NCBI GenBank assembly: GCA_037974335.1
Contig: CM075724.1
Location: 62,212,470-62,276,469, forward strand
Source: Prionace glauca
Taxonomy: Eukaryota; Chordata; Chondrichthyes; Carcharhiniformes; Carcharhinidae
Direction of reading: 5' to 3'
DNA: 64,000 nucleotides
Under the pieces are notes generated by a model that saw only the letters and a program-made list of their open reading frames with translations, ran no database searches and was not told the DNA's origin. Every line of letters begins with the position of its first letter. The first letter of the stretch is position 1. A program made the translations under genes and the position numbers. Below, piece after piece: positions 57,170 to 64,000 of the stretch.

Positions 57170-58715
57170 TCTTATATTGGCCGGTAAAGAGCAAGCAGAT
57201 AGTAAGAGACTGTATGGGGCCTATTCAAGGCCTATTAGAGTGATGTGTGCTTCAAACTGTGGTGCTATACTTAATGAATATTTTGCCCCATGTTTAAAAA
57301 GAACAAAATATTGACAAAACCTCAATAGAAGTGAAGATGGTAGAGGGAATTAAGGGTGTGAAAATTCATTGGTAGAATGTACTGCAAATGCTGTTGACGC
57401 TAAGGTTGCTTAGTCGAGATAACTTGTCCTCCATATTGCTGAAGGAAGTAGAAATAAAGATAGCAGAAGGCCTTGCCAATCTTGAAACTTTCCCAGACAC
57501 AGGGAAGAAGCCAAAAAATTGCTGAGTAGAAGACATGACATCCTTATTCAAGAAAGTGAATAAGGGTCTGACTAGGAACTGATGGCTGGCCAGTTAACAT
57601 TAGAAGTGGATAACGTGTTAGAAATAACAATCAATGAAAATTTAACAGGCACTTGGCGAAGTTAAGAGATCCAAATGGATATGTAAAAGGCAGATCATAC
57701 TTGACTAACCTAATTGAAAATTTCTGATGAATAACAGAGCTGGTTCATGAAGGGAATGTGATGACAATTTCCTGTGTAGAATTTAAGAAAGTATGTGACA
57801 AATTACCATGTGAAAGGTTGGCTTTGGAGATTTATGTTTATGGAATATGAGGATCATTAATTAGCCTAGCTAGAAAGCTGCCTTAAGGAAAAATAATACA
57901 TTGTTTATATTTGTATGTATACTAGGATATTGAAATGTAAAATTAAATTTCAACATTGTAGGCTTGGTAGACTATCGGAATAATATAAAACTCATACAAC
58001 AGGGCATAGATAGTCAAGATGAGTGGGCCAACTAGAGGCAGAAAGAATTTAATGCCAAGGTGTGAGGTGATGCCAGAAAATGATAGAAAAAGCCAACATT
58101 GACTTTATGATTAAGTTCTGAAGATTAAGCAGTGACAGAAATACATGGAGTTTCCTATGCAGGACATATTTAGCGAATAGTATGCAGAGTATATGGGATT
58201 TTGGGTTTCATAAATAGAGCTTTTGATTACAAAAGCAAAGAGGCTATTCTGGAAGATTTTAACAGTCTGGTTGGGCGAGAATTAGAGTATTGCATTCAGT
58301 TCCTGTCACCATACACTTAGAAGGATCTCTAATCCTTGTGAGGATGCAGAGGACACTGATTAGAATGATCCCAAGGATGCAGAATTTTAGCTACAATGTT
58401 AGGCTAGATAAGCTGCAATTGTTTTTCTTGGAGAATTGGAAATGGAAGGGAGATTGGATACAGGTATACAAGGTATGATAGGTATAGATCAAATAGATTA
58501 AACAAAGTTGTGTTGATTAGTTGACAGAACAAAGACTGAGGGCATAGATGAAGGTTTTGGGAAAGAGATGCTGGGGCATCTAAGGAAGAGCTTTACTGTA
58601 CAGTGAATGGTAATTGCTTGCAACTTGCTATACACAAAAGTGCTGGAAATGAAAATGAACAATAATTTCAAAAGGAGATTGGGTGTATTCTAGGAGGAAG
58701 GAAGTTTGTACGCCT
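57170..58715 (+). mobile_element. Decayed CR1-clade LINE
   Basis: Plus-strand landmarks in ORF2 order: KGRSYLTNLIENF-like near 57690, WLAR-like near 57860, a CEVMP-like segment near 58060, YCIQFLSPYT-like near 58290 and MQRTLIRMIPRMQNFSYNVR, then DKLQLFFLENWKWKGDWIQV. Many breaks; very old. Confidence 0.65.
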
Positions 58716-58779
58716 TATAGAGATAAAGTAGGGGGATAGGCCAGGTTTGGCATTCACACACATTCACAAGTAAGGGAAG

Positions 58780-58910
58780 GCTTCCATTTATATTTTCACA
58801 ATCTCTAACATCCCCAAAATATTTACAGCTAATGAAGTGTAGCCACTGTTGGAATGCAGGAAACACACACACACACACACACACATACACACACACACAT
58901 CTATTTTATC
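58780..58910. repeat. SINE-like remnant and (CA)n microsatellite
   Basis: ACAGCTAATGAAGTGTAGCC resembles the dispersed repeat near 4490; an interrupted CA run follows at 58863-58900. Confidence 0.65.
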
Positions 58911-59009
58911 CTCTCTCCTCCCTTTGATCTATGGAATACAGTTTCACAAGGTGAAGGTAACCCTGGCCCCCATCATTACACAGACTGCCTACCTGCCCAC
59001 TTCTACCTT

Positions 59010-59330
59010 TGGAATATCATAGAATTCAACAGTGTGAAAGGAGGACACTCGGCCCATTGAGTCAGCATCAACTCTGACAGGGTATCATATGTAGGCCCTA
59101 TCACTGTAACCCATATACTTACCTGATTAATCCCCATACTCCACACATCTTGAAGCAATTTAGCATGGCTAATCAACTTAACTTGCACATCTTTTGACTA
59201 TGAGGAAACCTGAGCACTGAGAGAAATCCCATGTAGACAAAAAGGACATAGAGGTGCCACACACAGCATCACCCAAGTCAGAAATGAACCCAGGTCCCTG
59301 GCACTGTGAGGCAGCAGTGCTAACCACCCC
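59010..59330 (-). mobile_element. V-SINE-type SINE
   Basis: Antisense: 3' end with ACTCGGCCCATTGAGTCAGC, a divergent central block (GGAAACCTGAGCACTGAGAG) and the head at GAGGCAGCAGTGCTAACCAC. Older than the copy at 22976. Confidence 0.8.
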
Positions 59331-59459
59331 ATCCTCATCCCATCTTAACCCCTTGCAACTAAGACAGTTAAGCCTACTAATGTTGGCGCATCATTGATCA
59401 ATGGGAGTTAATGTATGTGAAAAATACAGAAAAATGTAAAAGAGATTGCCAACCCATTT

Positions 59460-59990
59460 ACACCTCTGCATCTCATAGTGACCTAATGAATTAAACCAAG
59501 GTGTTCCTTGCTATCTCCCCCATCCTACCAGACTTGAACTTACAAACTGCTTCTGCTCATCCAAAACTCTGCTGCCCATATCTTATCACAAACCAAACTC
59601 CGATCTTCCTTCATCCCTGACCTGGCTGACCTACATTGAATCTCAGTGCCTGGAATTTTTAATTCTCATCATAATTTAAATTCGTGCAATAAATACCTTG
59701 TCCTTCCCTCTCTTGGCAACGTGCCCAGCTAACTGCTCACAAATTTCTTCCTTTTCTTACCTGTGAAATATAATACATTATGCAGCTCTAAGTCCACTAT
59801 TGCTTAGCCAACATGCTCCAAAATTCTCTCTTAACCTCTCTGCTTTGCCATCCCCTCTCCTCAATTATGATTGTCCTTGATAGCCACCCCTTTGATCAAA
59901 CGTGCATTTTCCACATGGACTACAGAAGTTTAAGAAACCTACTAGCCATTATCTTTTCAAGAACAATTAGCCATGGACAATAATTACTGG
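59460..59990. repeat. Old dispersed repeat (same type as 4960-5610)
   Basis: CCAAAACTCTGCTGCCCATATC and GCCTGGAATTTTTAATTCTC are typical of a decayed LINE-like repeat. No intact frame. Confidence 0.4.
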
Positions 59991-60115
59991 TCTAAACAGC
60001 AATGCTCATCTCTTCTGAAAGAATAAAAGAAAATACATCTTTCTTTGGCTGAGTGCATTTTTCTTTTCAGTTAGACTTTTGGAAAACACTTCCGTCTGCT
60101 TGAAAGGAGTTATAA

Positions 60116-60378
60116 AGTAAGAGTAAACTAAAGTTTATTAGTCACAAGTAAGGCTTACATTAACACTGCAATGAAATTACTGTGAAATTCCCCTAGTCGC
60201 CACATTACGACATTTGTTCTGGCCAATGCACCTAACCAGCAGGTCTTTCAGACCGCAGGAGGAAAACAGAGCGCGCGGAGGAAACCCACGCAGACATGGG
60301 GAGAACATGCAAACTCCACTCAGGCAGTGATCCAAGCTGTGAGGCAGCAGTGCCAATCACTGTGCCACCGTGCTGCCC
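60116..60378 (-). mobile_element. V-SINE-type SINE, distinct 3' tail
   Basis: The tRNA-like head (CGGTGGCACAGTGATTGGCA, antisense) and the conserved block are as in other copies, but the 3' tail is different: TAAAGTTTATTAGTCACAAG and GCAATGAAATTACTGTGAAA. It probably uses another LINE partner for retroposition. Confidence 0.8.
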
Positions 60379-60539
60379 ATTATGCAAATGTAAGTTTTCA
60401 TCTGTAACTTCAACTTTACTTTTCAGTCTGCGTACAGTATCTTTTCATTTGACTGATGTTGATGGAGACACTTGCGTGGGGGTGGGGGGGAGGGCGTAGG
60501 TGATCTTACCGAAAAAAATCTAAGTGGAAGATGAGCGTA

Positions 60540-61790
60540 AGAACAAGAGAAATTTACGCCATTTTTTGGGCAAATTAAATTTGTAATCTTACCTCGCGCT
60601 TCCAAAAATAATGAAGCCAAACCTGTTCTTCCTCGTCAGAGGGTGAGGGTGGAGCCTACACTCGTCGAAGGCGGTAGAGAGCTGCAGAGGGCGCTATTGA
60701 GTATGTTCAGATCTGCCTCCCCTGGCTTTGCTGGCCGACTTGGCTGATTCCACACCCGCCACCCAGCCCCCACTCCCGTTATAGAGAGGCTGATTGGCCA
60801 ATTCCTCTCCTGCGCGAACTGATTGCCCTCAGTCCGGACCGATCGTCAGCAGCCCCAACATGAACCGTCTCATCTTCCCTGCGTGGGCCTATCGTAGAGC
60901 TCCACGGCCGACTCTCCCCCCGTCCCCCCACACACGAACCGGCCAATCGCCGGCTGGAAAGTAACAGCGTGTCCCCCATGATCGCTGTTGCGTCGCAGGA
61001 GCACGTCTTTACAACCGATTGCTGCTGAAAAGCGGCAGCGTGTCCTTCCTCGCCCAGTTGCAGCTGCAGAGCTGGAGCGTGTCTGTCCCATCGATCGTTG
61101 TTGCAGAGAGTTTCCCGTCTGATCGTTGTTGCACAGTTCCAGCGTGTTTCCGTCGATCCTTGTTGAAGAGCGAGTAGTATTTATCTCTTTGCCAGCCTAT
61201 CCTGAGTTATTCCTGCAATACTTTAAACGCACATGTCCAGGCACCTTAAAAAATCCAAATAAAAGGCTCATCGATACCACCAATTTAAAAAAAAGGCAGA
61301 AGGGGAAGGCAGAGGGGAGGTCGAGGGTGGGAAAGCTAGAACTCCACATTAGAAACTGGAATGCCGGGGGCAGGGGGAATGTCCGCCGATGAACATCCCT
61401 CCTCCCCAGGCCTCCCCCTCCCATAGGTCCTGTCCCCTCAGGCCCGTTGGTACTGCTGGAACCCGATGGGTTCTGCCAGTGTGCCAGTCTGGCAGTGCGA
61501 CATGCCTAGTGGGCAGTGCCAGTGTGCTAGGCTAACCGTGCAAGGCTGACTGTGACCAAGGGACAGCCCCCCAGTGAGATAGGAATGGTCTTCGGTTCTA
61601 CAGGCGAGGCCCTCCATTGATGGGGACCATATGTGATCCCTGCAAGATCACAGAGGTAAATGAGCCAGACAATTCTATGTTGCATTAAATTTAGATATTA
61701 CAATTAGCCTCTTGCCTTTTCAGGCACAGGCTGATCTTGTGCAATATCCACAACAGATAAGATTGCGAGGTGTGAGGAATTGGATGTGAA
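60540..61790. repeat. GC-rich dispersed repeat, copy 2, with internal tandem units
   Basis: Starts near TTTTTTGGGCAAATTAAATT and ends near ATCCACAACAGATAAG. Within it, 60830-61170 repeats a loose unit containing CGATCGTTGTTGCAGAG and CAGCGTGTC several times. Copy 1 at 21470-22215 has the same borders and unit. The frames on both strands are compositional. Confidence 0.55.
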
Positions 61791-61904
61791 CCTGATGTCT
61801 CAGCTCTCTTTGATCTGACACGTTGTCTCATTCATTGACTGGTGAGGTGCAATAGTAAGATTATGGCCTGAACATTTCCTGTGTGTTCTGTTTCACATTA
61901 CATA

Positions 61905-62998
61905 AAATCACGTATAGAGTACAACTCAGAGGGTGGACCATTTGGCCCAAGTGGTCTCCACTGACTTTAATCTGCATGCAGATTGGGAGAGTCAAATTAT
62001 CTCCAAATTTGCAGATGATACAAAGTTAGATGGGAGGGTGAGCTGTGAAGAGGATGCTTCAGTGTAATTTGGAGAGGGCGAGTGTGTAGGCAACTGCATG
62101 GCAGATGCAGCATAATGTGGATAAATATGAGGTTATCCACTTTGGTAGTATAATAGGAAGACAGATTATTATTTGAATGGATGTAAATTGAGAGAGGTAG
62201 ATACTCAATGGTATCTTGGAGCCCTTGTGCATCAGTCACTGAAAGTAAGCATGCAGGTGCAGCAGGCAGGAAGGCAAATTGTATGTTGGCCTTCTTAGCG
62301 AAAGGTGCCTGAACATGTGCTTGTAAAGTATTGCAGGAATAACTTGGGATGGGCTAGCAAAGAGACAAATACTACGCGCTCTGCAACAACGATGAGTAGG
62401 GATGTTTTGCTGCAATTGTATAGGGCATTGGTGAGACCACATGTGGAGTATTGTGTGCAGTTTTGGTGTCCTTACCTGAAGAAGGACGTCTTTGCTATAA
62501 AGGGAGTACATGAAGGGTTACCAGGCTGATTTCGGGGATGGCACGTCTAACATATGAGAAACTTATTTGATTAGGATTATATTCATTGGGGTTTAGAAGA
62601 GTGAGAAGGGATCACATAGAAACTTGTAAAATTGTAATGGGTTTAGACAGGATAGATTCAGAAAGAATGTCCCCAATGTCAGGGGAATCTAGAGCTAGGG
62701 GTCATAGTTTGAGGATCAGGGGTAAACCATTTAGAACTAAGATCAGCAGAAATATTTTCATCCAGAGTGTGGTGAATGTATGGAATTCATTACCACAAAA
62801 TGTTTTGAGGCCAAAACATTATCTGATTTCAAGAAGAGATTAGATACAGCTCTTGGGGCTGAAGGGATCAAGGGATATTGGAGGAATGGGGATCAGGATA
62901 TTGAATTCGATGATCAGCCATGATCAAAATGAATGACGGAGTAGGCTCAAAATGCCTTTGGCCTACTTCTGCTTCATTTTTTTTTCTATGTTTATTGA
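61905..62998 (+). mobile_element. CR1-clade LINE 3' half
   Basis: Plus-strand order: CNLQI...DDTKLDGRV-like near 62000, MLAFLAKGA near 62290, LLQLYRALVRPHVEYCVQFW near 62405, KDVFAIKGV, then GFRRVRRDHIETCKIVMGL and VNVWNSLPQNV. The 3' end has ATCAGCCATGATCAAAATGA. About 85 bp of extra sequence lies between AKGA and RDVLLQLY (62308-62395). Confidence 0.82.
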
Positions 62999-63330
62999 CA
63001 TTTTTGGTCTTGCAGCAGGGAATGGGTTAATGAACATTGTAATACTTGGAGACTGGTAAAAAAGTATTGTAAGACTTGTTTCAACTTGTTTTCATGTATC
63101 CCAGACAGATGCAAGACTTGTTTTCGTGTGTCCCAGACAATAAGACTGCAGCTGTCCTTGCTGTTGTACGCAAGTTCATGTCAGCCCGTTCAGAAATGTA
63201 GTTGACCCAGCTCGTGAAGCTGGCATGCCATAAATGCATATTCATATATATATTCATATATATTCATTATGTACTGCTAATGTGTCATGTGCCAACATAG
63301 TATATGTTATACAACTTATGAACATAAAAT
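62999..63330. other. Unrecognised DNA with a duplicated motif and TA-rich patch
   Basis: AAGACTTGTTTCAACTTG and AAGACTTGTTTTCGTGTG (63071 and 63112) form a short imperfect tandem; 63240-63270 is ATTCATATATA-rich. It could be part of the LTR if that starts earlier. Confidence 0.35.
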
Positions 63331-63680
63331 TGTTACGCCGGCCCTGTTAATTTTAATTTGTTTTGCTGGCCTGTATGTTAGCTAAGGGCTAATCACACCA
63401 CCGACAATTGCAGCCTTGAGATACCCATGAAAAATGCCGAGGCAACCATGTTCCCACGATGGAGGACAACCTGTAGCATGGGAACCTGCTGAGAATGAGA
63501 AGATGCTTACGTGACTGGGGGATGGAGGTGGGAGGAGTATAAATATGTGCTCTTAATTTGTGTTCGGAGAGAAGCCTGGGGAACAGCTGTTAGGTATCAG
63601 GTGTATCTCCCAAAGCTTTTGAATAAACTTGCCGTACTTTGATTCACAATTGGTCTCAGAGGTATCTTTTACCTACAACA
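63331..63680 (+). mobile_element. LTR of a retrovirus-like element entering the right edge
   Basis: TATA-like GTATAAATATG at about 63538, polyadenylation signal AATAAA at about 63623, a terminal CA at 63680, and a likely start TGTTAC at 63331 (TGTT...AACA ends). Two bases on, 63683-63700 is a primer-binding site closely matching the 3' end of tRNA-Phe. The start could be earlier. The body runs out of the window, so wholeness and age cannot be judged. Confidence 0.6.
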
Positions 63681-63682
63681 AA

Positions 63683-63700
63683 TGGTGCTGAAACCCGGGA
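63683..63700 (+). promoter_or_regulatory. Retroelement primer-binding site (tRNA-Phe type)
   Basis: TGGTGCTGAAACCCGGGA directly follows the LTR and is nearly complementary to the tRNA-Phe 3' end, where reverse transcription of such elements is primed. The following 300 bp look like an untranslated leader. Confidence 0.6.
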
Positions 63701-64000
63701 TCTGTGTATGGGTCTGATTGAATGGCCACAACTGGAATTCTGGAATAGATCACCAAACTCAAGGGAGTTGGTCAAAGTACAGTAGGTGCAGCAGGTGCTT
63801 ATCTGTGATGAAAGAGTGTGAGAGTGTGTGAGAAGTCTGAACTGAACACATATGGACAAGGAGGCATCTATCTTTACACCCAGCCTTGGACTAGTTGTTA
63901 AGAGGGGTATCCGCCACCACCCCCCCACCCTGCCCACGCGAAGGTCAGGATATTGAAATGAGTGTGGAGGTTGGACAAAGATACCTGGGGTGTGATGTTC

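Noticed and set aside
58861-58902. CRISPR-like short repeats
   Set aside because: It is a CA dinucleotide microsatellite; the window is vertebrate DNA.

Overview
This is vertebrate genomic DNA, most likely from a shark or other cartilaginous fish (inference). It is interspersed throughout with CR1-clade LINEs, tRNA-derived SINEs with the conserved V-SINE-type central block, and Penelope-like elements. There are no operons or dense reading frames. Most of the window is retroelement sequence of different ages, often nested.

The one host gene I can support lies on the minus strand, about 42.43 to 34.70 kb. Five exons join in phase 1 to encode a 263-residue type I membrane protein: signal peptide, V-type Ig domain ending in a germline-fused J-like strand, C1-type Ig domain, very short stalk, uncharged transmembrane helix, and a short tail without tyrosine. 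This VJ-C1 plan resembles the NCR3 (NKp30)-like and related non-rearranging VJ receptors known from shark, frog and other vertebrates. It may be a member of the shark family linked to the MHC, but the window contains no MHC marker. Its introns carry CR1 copies. An unexplained reading frame sits just 5' of the C1 exon, beside a CR1 insertion.

Layout, left to right. 0-8.8 kb: old LINE fragments, a palindromic Penelope-like element, a LINE insertion and SINEs. 8.8-15.4 kb: largely unrecognised DNA with LINE pieces. 15.49-17.09 kb: a 1.6-kb element with about 325-bp terminal inverted repeats. 17.5-19.6 kb: a decayed CR1. 21.4-25.5 kb: GC-rich repeats, a SINE with U2 snRNA-like segments, and a SINE nested in a LINE. 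27.1-29.2 kb: a CR1 nested in another LINE. 29.6-34.0 kb: a CR1 that looks full length, with both reading frames open (SGNH-esterase ORF1; endonuclease plus reverse transcriptase ORF2). 34.7-42.4 kb: the IgSF gene. 44.2-45.8 kb: LINEs. 47.5-54.3 kb: an old CR1 into which a younger CR1, a composite Penelope-like element and a miniature Penelope hairpin have inserted. 55.7-56.6 kb: a second copy of the repeat seen at 1.5-4.2 kb, without those insertions. 57-63 kb: more LINEs, SINEs and a GC-rich repeat. The right edge enters a retrovirus-like LTR element.

The most interesting items are the VJ-C1 receptor gene, the apparently intact CR1 just downstream of it, Penelope-like copies carrying hammerhead-ribozyme-like cores, and the U2-snRNA-headed SINE. 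All calls come from reading the sequence; no database search was run.
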